6,247 nt of DNA from Desulfobulbaceae bacterium (lineage in GTDB: Bacteria > Desulfobacterota > Desulfobulbia > Desulfobulbales > SURF-16): the NCBI GenBank assembly GCA_024763115.1, contig JANTGB010000142.1, positions 1 through 6,247 of the forward strand, read 5' to 3'. The notes below the pieces were generated by a model. That model searched no databases, was not told the origin of the DNA, and worked only from the letters and a program-made list of their open reading frames with translations. The position numbers and the translations under genes are program-made. Below are positions 1 to 5,919 of this stretch, piece after piece; positions within the stretch are counted from its first letter, which is position 1, and the number at the start of each line of letters is the position of its first letter.

Positions 1-51
1 CTATAGTGAACACGCCGAAACGAACAAATCTGGGGCACTATCCGAACATTT
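1..51. repeat. Right half of a folded intergenic repeat (copy B), starting with the window's terminal direct repeat
   Basis: Bases 1-21 are identical to 6227-6247, the last 21 bases of the window. Bases 32-51 (GGGGCACTATCCGAACATTT) are complementary to 6155-6174 at 17 of 20 positions. If the window end is joined to its start through the 21-base overlap, this segment supplies the 3' arm of the central hairpin (CACGCC and AAACG arms) and the 3' arm of the outer stem of one folded element. It contains no coding signal. The half-element reading is an inference from base pairing. Confidence 0.6.
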
Positions 52-250
52 AAAGGGGTAGAGAAGGGTAGCTTTTACCCAACCCGAATATTTACGTATT
101 TTTATTCAGATTACACCGCTCGGGGGTGTGATGCTGCTTCGACGCACTGCGTCATAAAAATCAGGCGCGGAGCGCCGATGGTTACGCAACAACGCAAAGC
201 GGTGTTGCGAGAGAGAAGATCATAGTGGATATTTTTTTAACATTTCTTTT
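52..250. other. Non-coding stretch with a run of small hairpins
   Basis: No gene is visible here. Base pairing shows a small stem GGGTA/TACCC (66-70 with 76-80), then four hairpins within 100 bases. The first is ATTACACC (110-117) with GGTGTGAT (125-132), including one G-T pair. The second is GACGCA/TGCGTC (141-153), a nearly uninterrupted palindrome. The third is GGCGC/GCGCC (164-168 with 172-176) around a GGA loop. The fourth is CGCAACA/TGTTGCG (185-191 with 203-209), which extends inward by CGC/GCG to an AAA loop. None is followed by a T run, so they do not look like intrinsic terminators. They could be a structured 5' leader of the downstream permease mRNA, a small RNA, or decayed palindromic repeats. 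I cannot match them to a known riboswitch class. Confidence 0.45.
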
Positions 251-352
251 TGATGGTTTTGTAAAAAGTCAAAATAGCGCGAGAACAACATTACCCTGAC
301 TGGTTGTGCTGTTCCGGTGTCTGACCGATTTTGACTTTTTGCGTGATCATTA
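251..352. repeat. Imperfect inverted repeat with a perfect 13-bp core (MITE- or REP-like)
   Basis: AAAAAGTCAAAAT at 263-275 is the exact reverse complement of ATTTTGACTTTTT at 328-340. The similarity continues outward, giving 19 of 25 matching positions between 251-275 and the complement of 328-352. Inside the loop a smaller stem ACAAC/GTTGT (285-289 with 303-307) can form. The arms end just upstream of the permease ribosome binding site. The architecture (about 100 bp, AT-rich terminal arms, non-coding middle) fits a miniature mobile element or a palindromic intergenic repeat. No transposase gene or clear target duplication is visible, so the class is left open. A long hairpin here could also affect expression of the downstream gene. 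Confidence 0.65.
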
Positions 353-376
353 AAATTTTTGGCAATTTTTTTAATG

Positions 377-388
377 AAGGAGGAGGAG
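377..388 (+). promoter_or_regulatory. Strong ribosome binding site of the permease gene
   Basis: The purine-rich AAGGAGGAGGAG ends five bases before ATG at 394 and matches the Shine-Dalgarno consensus more than once. It fixes the translation start at 394 and argues against the upstream in-frame TTG at 331, which lies inside the inverted repeat. Confidence 0.9.
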
Positions 389-393
389 AAAGT

Positions 394-2355
394 ATGAGGA
401 GCCGAAAGTTTCTTTGCGTATTGGGAGTAATCCTGATGGCGCTCTTGGTCACCTGTGGTTATTCCCTTGCCGCTGAAGCAGCGGCAGAGGCGGGAGGTAA
501 AATCCCTTTTACCACGGATATGGGAATTGTTATGGCCGTTTTGGTCATGGCAATTTTGATGTTCATCTTTGAATGGGTACGGGTAGATGTTGTCGGCTGG
601 ATAATGATGGTTATCCTGCCTATTCTCGGCGTTGTTTCCCCCAAGGAGGCAATCAGCGGTCTTTCCAGTAACGCCGTTGTCTCAATTATAGCAGTTATCA
701 TCATCGGGGCCGGCCTTGATAAAACAGGCTGTATGAATGTCCTGGCCCGGAAAATTCTTAAACTTGCCGGAAAATCAGAAAGCCGGATCATGACCCTGAT
801 TTCCGCTACAGTTGCCTTTATTTCCAGTTTTATGCAGAACATCGGCGCGGCAGCCCTGTTTATGCCTGCCGCCATTCGTATCGGCAAGCAGACCGGTATT
901 CCGGTGTCCCGTATTTTGATGCCCATGGGTTTCTGCGCCATTATCGGCGGTACTATCACCCTGGTCGGCGCCAGTCCCACTATTCTCTTAAATGATCTTA
1001 TTGATCAGTCCAACAGTCTTGGCCTGCTGGGTGTCAAGGTTGAACCTCTCGGCCTTTTTACCCAGACTCCCATTGGCGTTGCCCTGGTAACTGCGGCAAT
1101 TATATATTTTATTATTCTGGGCCGTTTTATCCTGCCCAAAGGCGGTGGACAGGAAGATGCCGCTCTGCTGCCTTCCACCATTGCTGATACTTATAAGGAG
1201 ATCGCTGCTCTTTTTGAACTGGACGTACCCCAGGATTTTAAAGCAAGGACTTTAAGTGAGCTTAGTGTCCGCACCAAATATCATGTTTCCATTGTCGGCG
1301 TATACAGTCCGGACAGTGGAATAAAAAATTATGCCCCTACCAAGGATGAAAAAATTAATCCTGGGGAAGTAATAACTATTATCGGTAATCAAGCCAACAT
1401 AAAAAAATGCGCCAAGGAACTCGGCTTTCAGTTAAAAGAAGATCTTGAAATATTTGCCGAGGATTTTTCCCCCAATAATGCCGGTCTCCTTGAAGGTATT
1501 ATTACTCCGCGCTCAGAGCTTATCGGTAAAACCCTGCGTGAAGTCAGTTTTCGAAAAACCACCCACGTTGTTCCTGTTGTCCTCTGCCGTGACGGCGCCT
1601 GCCAGTTTATGGATATAACCAACGAAACTCTTAAATCAGGTGATGCCCTGCTGCTATTTGGTCAATGGAAAAGCTTTCACGCCCTGAAGGAGCGGAGATC
1701 CTTCTCTTTCACTACTGAAATTCAGGGTGAAGTCATGCGTGAGGACAAGGCCAGAACAGCTGTTATCTGGCTTGGTGTAGCCATTGCTCTTGTTCTTGGT
1801 TTTGAACCGATTACCGCCCTGCTTGGTTTCCCCATGAAACTCTCCCTGTCCGTCTGTCTGTTGACCGGCGCTCTGGGAATGATCCTGACCAAGGTTCTGT
1901 CCGTTGATGAGGCCTATCATTCCGTTGACTGGATGACGGTATTCCTGCTCGGCGGTCTTATTCCGCTTGGTCTTGCTTTCCAGAAAACAGGAGCCGCCGC
2001 CTGGATTGCCACAACCATTATGAATGCCATCGGCAGTGTGCCTAATATTATATTCCTGCTGGTTGTCGGCCTGTTGACCTCCTTTTTTACCCTGGTTGTC
2101 TCCAATGTCGGCGCCACTGTCCTCTTGGTGCCGCTCTGTATGTCCATGGCGGTTCAGGCAGGTTCCGACCCCCGTATTACTGCCATGGTTGTAGCCCTGG
2201 CCGCATCTAATACCTTTGTCCTGCCGACCCATCAGGTTAACGCTCTGATCATGCGTCCCGGTGCTTACAAGACAACGGATTATGCCCGGGCCGGAGCCGG
2301 TATGACTCTGCTTTTCCTGGCTGTCCTGATCGGCATGCTTTATCTGTTCTATTAA
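394..2355 (+). CDS. SLC13/DASS-family anion permease with two TrkA-C (RCK_C) domains
   Basis: This is a predicted inner-membrane carrier of 653 residues in the ion transporter (ArsB/NhaD, SLC13) superfamily. Residues 1-30 look like a signal peptide or first membrane segment (basic MRSRK, hydrophobic core, Ala-rich end). Membrane segments fill roughly 40-250 and 455-653. The two pseudo-repeat motifs of the family are visible: SSFMQNIGAAALFMP (144-158) with GGTITLVGASPT (185-196), and SNVGATVLLVP (570-580) with NTFVLPTHQVNALIM (606-620) and PGAYKTTDY. Between the halves, about 265-440, lie two hydrophilic TrkA-C-like domains (for example GEVITIIG and GDALLLFG strands), as in E. coli YfbS-type proteins. 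Known substrates of the wider family include sulfate and di- or tricarboxylates, often sodium-coupled; the substrate here cannot be read from the sequence. The start at 394 is set by a strong ribosome binding site. It is probably a single-gene unit, with a terminator-like stem downstream at 2576-2717. Confidence 0.88.
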   Translation: MRSRKFLCVLGVILMALLVTCGYSLAAEAAAEAGGKIPFTTDMGIVMAVLVMAILMFIFEWVRVDVVGWIMMVILPILGVVSPKEAISGLSSNAVVSIIAVIIIGAGLDKTGCMNVLARKILKLAGKSESRIMTLISATVAFISSFMQNIGAAALFMPAAIRIGKQTGIPVSRILMPMGFCAIIGGTITLVGASPTILLNDLIDQSNSLGLLGVKVEPLGLFTQTPIGVALVTAAIIYFIILGRFILPKGGGQEDAALLPSTIADTYKEIAALFELDVPQDFKARTLSELSVRTKYHVSIVGVYSPDSGIKNYAPTKDEKINPGEVITIIGNQANIKKCAKELGFQLKEDLEIFAEDFSPNNAGLLEGIITPRSELIGKTLREVSFRKTTHVVPVVLCRDGACQFMDITNETLKSGDALLLFGQWKSFHALKERRSFSFTTEIQGEVMREDKARTAVIWLGVAIALVLGFEPITALLGFPMKLSLSVCLLTGALGMILTKVLSVDEAYHSVDWMTVFLLGGLIPLGLAFQKTGAAAWIATTIMNAIGSVPNIIFLLVVGLLTSFFTLVVSNVGATVLLVPLCMSMAVQAGSDPRITAMVVALAASNTFVLPTHQVNALIMRPGAYKTTDYARAGAGMTLLFLAVLIGMLYLFY

Positions 2356-2357
2356 AG

Positions 2358-2530
2358 TAACTGCTCACAGGGCACCGAACGGAGTCTACGCTTACCTCTT
2401 TCCGCGATCAGCCCGGCTTACGTATGACTAATACGCTGCGCCGAGCTGATCACGAAAATCTCCGGCCCCCTGTAATCAGTTACGATTACAGGGGTTAGCG
2501 AAGTTAGGACGCTTACCCCGTGAGTAGTTA
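2358..2530. repeat. Folded 173-base intergenic repeat (copy A)
   Basis: The element starts three bases after the permease stop. Its outer arms TAACTGCTCACAGGG (2358-2372) and CCCCGTGAGTAGTTA (2516-2530) pair at 14 of 15 positions, counting one G-T pair. Inside are a hairpin CGCGATCAGC/GCTGATCACG (2403-2412 with 2445-2454, one mismatch), extended by CGGC/GCCG and CGTAT/ATACG, and a perfect 11-bp hairpin CCCCTGTAATC/GATTACAGGGG (2467-2477 with 2484-2494). The block 2372-2400 recurs at 6168-6196 with 27 of 29 bases identical, so this is one member of a repeat family. ACGCTTACC occurs twice within it (2388 and 2509). There is no T run, so it does not look like an ordinary terminator. Its function is unknown. 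Confidence 0.7.
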
Positions 2531-2575
2531 TCTATTAAAATGAATTAAAAATCGAGCGGCCTTCAGCGCGGCAAT

Positions 2576-2717
2576 AAAAAACAGCCGGGTATGTTGTTAT
2601 TTACGACATAATACCTAGGAGGCTGTCCGAGAATATAGAACCTACTGCAAAATCGGATAAATTGGCCCAATTTTTCGCTACGGCTTCTATTCTCGGACAG
2701 CCTCCTAGCTGTTTTTT
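2576..2717. terminator. Bidirectional terminator-like stem split by a MITE
   Basis: AAAAAACAGC (2576-2585) is the exact reverse complement of GCTGTTTTTT (2708-2717). If the insert and one CTAG copy are removed, the stem continues inward with GGGTAT/ATACCT (2587-2592 with 2611-2616, one G-T pair) and GTTG/CGAC (2593-2596 with 2604-2607). This gives a hairpin with an A6 tract on one side and a T6 tract on the other, the usual form of an intrinsic terminator working in both directions. It would end the permease transcript before nhaD. In the present sequence the 20-bp MITE stem sits one CTG before the T6 tract, so termination may persist. The pre-insertion form is an inference. Confidence 0.6.
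2615..2708. mobile_element. MITE with long terminal inverted repeats, flanked by CTAG
   Basis: CTAGGAGGCTGTCCGAGAAT (2615-2634) is the exact reverse complement of 2689-2708. The pairing continues after a two-base bulge with AGAA/TTCT (2637-2640 with 2685-2688). The outermost CTAG is itself a palindrome and occurs at both ends (2615-2618, 2705-2708), so it can be read as a four-base target duplication around an 86-bp element that begins GAGGCTGTCC. The middle contains the palindrome AAATTGG-C-CCAATTT (2659-2673). There is no coding capacity, so it would depend on a transposase elsewhere. A CTAG target and GAGGC ends recall some IS5-family elements, but I cannot confirm the parent element. Confidence 0.72.
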
Positions 2718-2723
2718 GCTGAT

Positions 2724-2729
2724 TATAAT
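2724..2729 (+). promoter_or_regulatory. Possible -10 box for nhaD
   Basis: A perfect TATAAT lies 40 bases before the nhaD start, just after the T6 tract of the terminator-like stem, so transcription from it would give a short leader. No good TTGACA-like box lies 16-18 bases upstream; that position is inside the MITE arm. The TTGACG at 2736 is too close to the gene to serve as a -35. This is a weak call. Confidence 0.3.
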
Positions 2730-2769
2730 TAAGGATTGACGTTCAAATTAAAATGGAGAGTTATATATT

Positions 2770-4212
2770 ATGAAATCATTAACAGGGGTCTTAACCCTTC
2801 TTTCGGCTGTTATTGTTCCCGGCCTGGCTCTGGCCTCGGGACACGGAGAACATGCCGGTGAAGCAGTGAGCCTGACCTCTACCATTTTCGGCTATGCTTC
2901 CGTAGGTCTTTTTGTCCTGGCCTATACCCTGGTAATTTTTGAAGAAAAATCTCATCTACGCAAGAGCAAGCCGGTCATGATGGCTGCCGGTATTATCTGG
3001 GTGCTGCTGGCTCTCTGCTACCGCACCGTCGGCATACCGGCGGAACAGGCCCATCACGGCATTATCCACAATATAACCGAGTATGCCGAATTGATGCTCT
3101 TTCTACTTTCAGCCATGACCTACATCAACTCCATGGATGAACGAAATGTTTTTCAGGCCCTGCGCTCCTGGCTGGTCAGTCGTGGTTTTTCCCTGCGCAT
3201 TGTTTTCTGGATCACCGGCTTTCTTGCTTTTGTTATCTCACCGATAGCCGATAACCTGACGACCGCCCTGCTCATGGGCGCGGTGGTCATGGCCGTAGCC
3301 AAAGACAACAAAAAATTTATTGCCGTGGCCTGCATTAATATTGTTGTCGGAGCCAACGCCGGTGGCGCTTTTTCACCCTTTGGCGATATTACTACCCTGA
3401 TGGTCTGGCAGAAGGGGCAGGCCGCATTTGGAGAGTTTTTCTATCTGTTTGTCCCGGCTTTGTTTAACTGGGTAGTGCCTGCCGCCATCATGAGCCTGGT
3501 GGTATCCAAGGATGTGCCAGAGGCCATGTCCGAAAAAATTCACATGAAATTCGGGGCCAGAAGGATTATGTTTCTCTTCCTGATGACCATTGTTACTGCG
3601 GTATCTTTTCATAACTTTCTCAACCTGCCGCCGGCAGCCGGTATGATGCTCGGTCTGTCCTACCTGGGCTTCTTCTCCTATTACATCAAGGTCAGGGAAA
3701 AACGGGCCATTGAATATGACCGGCCCCTGGGAATCGCCACCAAATGTCCGAATGATCCTTTTGATATATTCAGCAAGGTTGCCCGGGCCGAGTGGGACAC
3801 CCTGCTCTTTTTCTATGGGGTTATTCTCTGCGTCGGCGGACTCTCCCAGTTCGGTTACCTGGCCATGGTTTCCCACCAGATGTATGACGGATTAGGCGCA
3901 ACCTATGCTAACGTTCTGGTTGGTATCCTGTCCGCTATTGTTGATAATATTCCGGTAATGTTCGCCGTCTTGACCATGGAGCCCCATATGTCTCTGGGCC
4001 AGTGGCTGTTGGTAACCCTTACTGCCGGAGTCGGCGGCTCCCTGCTTTCCATCGGTTCGGCTGCCGGGGTTGCCCTCATGGGCACGGCCCGTGGCGTTTA
4101 CACCTTTGGCGCCCATCTGAAATGGATGCCGGTTGTTGCCCTGGGCTATGCCGCCTCAATTTACTGTCATATTTTTATGAACAGCAAGTTGTTTGAAGTT
4201 TTTCTGCATTAA
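2770..4212 (+). CDS. nhaD: NhaD-type Na+/H+ antiporter
   Basis: This is a predicted inner-membrane sodium/proton antiporter of 480 residues, the usual length of the NhaD family, which exports Na+ (or Li+) in exchange for protons. The N-terminus (1-23, ending LALASG) looks like a signal peptide, followed by a His-rich stretch GHGEHAG. Family motifs are clear: NITEYAELMLFLLSAMTYIN (101-120), SPIADNLTTAL (157-167, with Asp161 in a membrane segment), NAGGAFSPFGDITTLMVWQ (196-214, with Asp206), VDNIPVMFAV (391-400, with Asp392), and GGSLLSIGSAAGVALMG (422-438). About a dozen hydrophobic segments follow one another, with a hydrophilic loop near 305-345. The ATG at 2770 is preceded by GGAG at 2755-2758, 11 bases away, an acceptable though slightly long spacing. 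An intrinsic terminator follows at 4239-4275, so the gene is probably transcribed alone. It may maintain the sodium gradient used by secondary carriers such as the upstream permease (inference). Confidence 0.93.
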   Translation: MKSLTGVLTLLSAVIVPGLALASGHGEHAGEAVSLTSTIFGYASVGLFVLAYTLVIFEEKSHLRKSKPVMMAAGIIWVLLALCYRTVGIPAEQAHHGIIHNITEYAELMLFLLSAMTYINSMDERNVFQALRSWLVSRGFSLRIVFWITGFLAFVISPIADNLTTALLMGAVVMAVAKDNKKFIAVACINIVVGANAGGAFSPFGDITTLMVWQKGQAAFGEFFYLFVPALFNWVVPAAIMSLVVSKDVPEAMSEKIHMKFGARRIMFLFLMTIVTAVSFHNFLNLPPAAGMMLGLSYLGFFSYYIKVREKRAIEYDRPLGIATKCPNDPFDIFSKVARAEWDTLLFFYGVILCVGGLSQFGYLAMVSHQMYDGLGATYANVLVGILSAIVDNIPVMFAVLTMEPHMSLGQWLLVTLTAGVGGSLLSIGSAAGVALMGTARGVYTFGAHLKWMPVVALGYAASIYCHIFMNSKLFEVFLH

Positions 4213-4238
4213 ATCTGTTCATATATAGTAGGTACGTG

Positions 4239-4275
4239 AAGCGCCTGGAGTAAATTTAACTCCCGGCGCTTTTTT
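4239..4275 (+). terminator. Intrinsic terminator of nhaD
   Basis: AAGCGCC (4239-4245) and GGAGT (4247-4251) pair with ACTCC (4259-4263) and GGCGCTT (4265-4271), with a single T/C mismatch and a seven-base AT loop. A T6 run (4270-4275) follows directly. It lies 26 bases after the nhaD stop codon and has the standard form of a Rho-independent terminator. Confidence 0.92.
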
Positions 4276-4280
4276 GTTTG

Positions 4281-4361
4281 CGTATGGGCACCTCTTGTGG
4301 GTACCCTTGTTAAAGCATGTACCAATTCGCAAGAAGGGCACCCACAAGGGGTGCCCCTACG
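4281..4361. repeat. REP doublet (BIME-like inverted pair)
   Basis: Two 23-base arms, 4286-4308 and 4334-4356, are inverted copies of each other with 21 of 23 matching. The pairing resumes outside a single mismatch with CGTA/TACG (4281-4284 with 4358-4361). Each arm is itself a hairpin: the right arm is GGGCACCC-ACAAG-GGGTGCCC (4336-4356), and the left arm is a slightly decayed version. On the minus strand the right copy is preceded by GTAG, the tetranucleotide typical of REP sequences mobilised by RAYT transposases. The left copy has GTAT at that place. A RAYT remnant lies immediately downstream, which supports the class. The 25-base spacer 4309-4333 has no recognisable content. Confidence 0.8.
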
Positions 4362-4389
4362 GGTTAACAAAAATGGATAGGGACGAAAA
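4357..4389 (+). repeat. 33-bp direct repeat, copy 1 (RAYT start context)
   Basis: This segment is identical to 4479-4511 at 30 of 33 positions (differences at 4363, 4365 and 4371). It runs from the outer end of the REP doublet (CTACGG) through an ATG and the codons for MDRDE. It begins the RAYT remnant reading frame. Confidence 0.85.
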
Positions 4390-4459
4390 TATAAAATATA
4401 ACCCAGAAATTCATCATCGTCGTTCAATCGATTTACGGGTATTAAATTGGCAGAAATAA
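4373..4459 (+). pseudogene. Remnant of a REP-associated tyrosine transposase (RAYT), N-terminus only
   Basis: The 28-codon frame reads MDRDENIKYNPEIHHRRSID and continues LRVLNWQK to a TAA. The block YNPEIHHRRSI is a hallmark of the N-terminus of RAYT (TnpA_REP, IS200-like Y1) transposases, where it is usually followed by RLKGYDYSQ; here the matching part reads DLRVLNWQ, which looks decayed. The catalytic HUH motif and tyrosine are absent, so no transposase activity is possible. Its position right beside a REP doublet fits the known RAYT-REP association. The recognition is from memory of the family motif. It might still be translated as a short upstream peptide, since its start context resembles that of the dehydrogenase gene. 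Confidence 0.75.
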
Positions 4460-4478
4460 TCATAATGCCAAATCATTT

Positions 4479-4511
4479 CTACGGATAAACAAGAATGGAT
4501 AGGGACGAAAA
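4479..4511 (+). repeat. 33-bp direct repeat, copy 2, spanning the dehydrogenase start codon
   Basis: This copy of 4357-4389 includes the CTACGG end, the ATG at 4495 and the first codons (MDRDE plus one Lys codon) of the dehydrogenase gene. The two copies are 122 bases apart, so they are not in the same reading frame register. The bases just before this ATG contain no clear Shine-Dalgarno sequence. Confidence 0.85.
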
Positions 4512-5892
4512 GCGGAAAATTATAACAGAAAAACTGGCTGAAATTGTCGGGCGTGAACATATAGCCACCAGCCGGGAAGAACTTCTCAGCTATTCCTATG
4601 ACGGCACCGGTCAGGAATTTTTACCGGAAGCAGTCGCCTTTCCCGGTTCTACCGACGAAATAAGCCGAATTATGGTTCTGGCGGATCAGGAAAAATTTCC
4701 GGTGGTTGTGCGGGGCGCCGGCAGCGGCATGACCGGTGGTTCCCTGCCGGTTAAAGGCGGACTTGTCCTGGCCATGAGCCGTTTTAAGCGCATTATTGAA
4801 ATTGATCAGGCCAATCAGATTGCGATTGTCGAACCTGGCGTGATTAACGGTCATTTAAGAGATGTGCTTAAGCCCATGGGCCTGTTTTATCCGCCAGATC
4901 CGGCCAGTCTTAATTTTTGTACTTTAGGGGGGAATATAGCCGAATGCGCCGGAGGGCCAAGTGCTGTAAAATATGGGGTAACCCGTGATTATGTCCTGGG
5001 ACTGGAAGTGGTGCTGGCAGATGGCCGGGTTATTGAAACAGGATGTCGAACCGCCAAAGGGGTAGTGGGCTATGACCTGACTCGGCTCTTTGTCGGTTCT
5101 GAGGGAACTCTGGGGATTATTACCAGAATAATCATGAAACTGCTGCCCCTGCCCACTGCGGCAATAACATTTCTGGTCTGTTGCCGCAGTATGCCTCAGG
5201 CCACCGGCCTTGTGCGCCTTATCCTTGAACAACTGCAGCCCAGGACCCTGGAGTTTATGGATAAGACCGCTATCGCCCTGGTAAAAAACAGACTGCCTTT
5301 TGCTTTATCTGCGGAAACTGCGGCCATATTACTGATTGAAGTTGATGGCAGCCCTGTTTCGGTAAAAAATCAGGCAGCACAACTAGCCGATTTTCTAGAC
5401 CGACAGGATGTTCTCAGTTATCAACGGGCTGATAACAGGACAGAGGCAGACCTGCTATGGCAGGCCCGGCGGGCTGTTTCGCCGGCAGCCTTTGCTCTCA
5501 GACCCGACAAGATAAGTGAAGATGTGGTTGTTCCCCGCAGTAAAATACCAGAGCTTGTAACCTTTACCGAGGAGTTGGCCCGCAAGCATAATCTGCCTGT
5601 TTTTACCTTCGGCCATGCCGGGGACGGCAATATTCATGTTAATATCATGCTTGACAAGAAAAACAAAGATGAGTTAGAACAGGCGGAAGAAGCTAAAAAA
5701 GCGCTTTTTCGTGAGGTGATAAGGCTTTCCGGCACCTTATCAGGTGAGCATGGTATTGGTAACACCAAGTCGCGTTTTTTACCCTTGGAACTTGGTTCCG
5801 AGACTATTAAGCTCATGCGGCAGATTAAAAAACTTTTTGATCCTCACGATATCCTTAATCCTGGAAAAATTTTTCCTGAGGATCAGTCTTGA
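4495..5892 (+). CDS. GlcD-type FAD-linked 2-hydroxyacid dehydrogenase (D-lactate or glycolate)
   Basis: This is a 465-residue flavoprotein of the VAO/PCMH family, the normal length for GlcD and FAD-linked D-lactate dehydrogenases, which oxidise a 2-hydroxyacid to the 2-oxoacid. The FAD-binding domain (about 44-185) shows VVRGAGSGMTGGSLP (71-85), PPDPAS (133-138), CTLGGNIAECAGGP (142-155) and the segment 189-210 with GYDLTRLFVGSEGTLG. The C-terminal FAD-oxidase domain (about 220-461) shows EDVVVPRSK (342-350), FGHAGDGNIHVNI (372-384), SGEHGIGNTK (416-425) and DPHDILNPGKIF (449-460). His374, His381 and Glu418 correspond to the metal-binding residues known in this family. Glycolate, D-lactate and other D-2-hydroxyacids cannot be separated by sequence alone, so no symbol is given. 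The ATG at 4495 is the only reasonable start, since an in-frame stop lies at 4486-4488. The start lies in a repeat and lacks an obvious ribosome binding site. No iron-sulfur partner (GlcF-like) is adjacent; a small gene follows after 27 bases. Confidence 0.92.
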   Translation: MDRDEKRKIITEKLAEIVGREHIATSREELLSYSYDGTGQEFLPEAVAFPGSTDEISRIMVLADQEKFPVVVRGAGSGMTGGSLPVKGGLVLAMSRFKRIIEIDQANQIAIVEPGVINGHLRDVLKPMGLFYPPDPASLNFCTLGGNIAECAGGPSAVKYGVTRDYVLGLEVVLADGRVIETGCRTAKGVVGYDLTRLFVGSEGTLGIITRIIMKLLPLPTAAITFLVCCRSMPQATGLVRLILEQLQPRTLEFMDKTAIALVKNRLPFALSAETAAILLIEVDGSPVSVKNQAAQLADFLDRQDVLSYQRADNRTEADLLWQARRAVSPAAFALRPDKISEDVVVPRSKIPELVTFTEELARKHNLPVFTFGHAGDGNIHVNIMLDKKNKDELEQAEEAKKALFREVIRLSGTLSGEHGIGNTKSRFLPLELGSETIKLMRQIKKLFDPHDILNPGKIFPEDQS

Positions 5893-5919
5893 TTAACCGT
5901 AATTATTGGAGAATATTAA

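Noticed and set aside
331..356. TTGACT ... TAAAAT as a permease promoter
   Set aside because: The spacing between the two boxes is only 14 bases, and the first box is part of the inverted repeat arm.
331..393. Upstream TTG start that would extend the permease by 21 residues
   Set aside because: The TTG lies inside the 13-bp inverted repeat arm and has no ribosome binding site, while ATG at 394 has a very strong one and is followed at once by a signal-like sequence.
1654..2232. Long minus-strand open frame inside the permease gene
   Set aside because: It is a low-complexity Gly/Gln/Asn-rich translation opposite a well-supported gene, with no recognisable domain. The other minus-strand frames over the real genes were dropped for the same reason.
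2358..2530. Integron attC site
   Set aside because: The folded shape is suggestive, but no correct GTTRRRY/RYYYAAC core pair is present. The related copy conserves an internal block, whereas attC sites conserve their outer ends.
4274..4372. Extension of the RAYT remnant frame upstream through the REP doublet
   Set aside because: The upstream part only translates the REP palindrome. RAYT homology begins after the ATG at 4373.
4209..4463. 84-codon minus-strand frame across the terminator and REP doublet
   Set aside because: It reads through an intrinsic terminator and palindromic repeats, and its translation is just the repeat.
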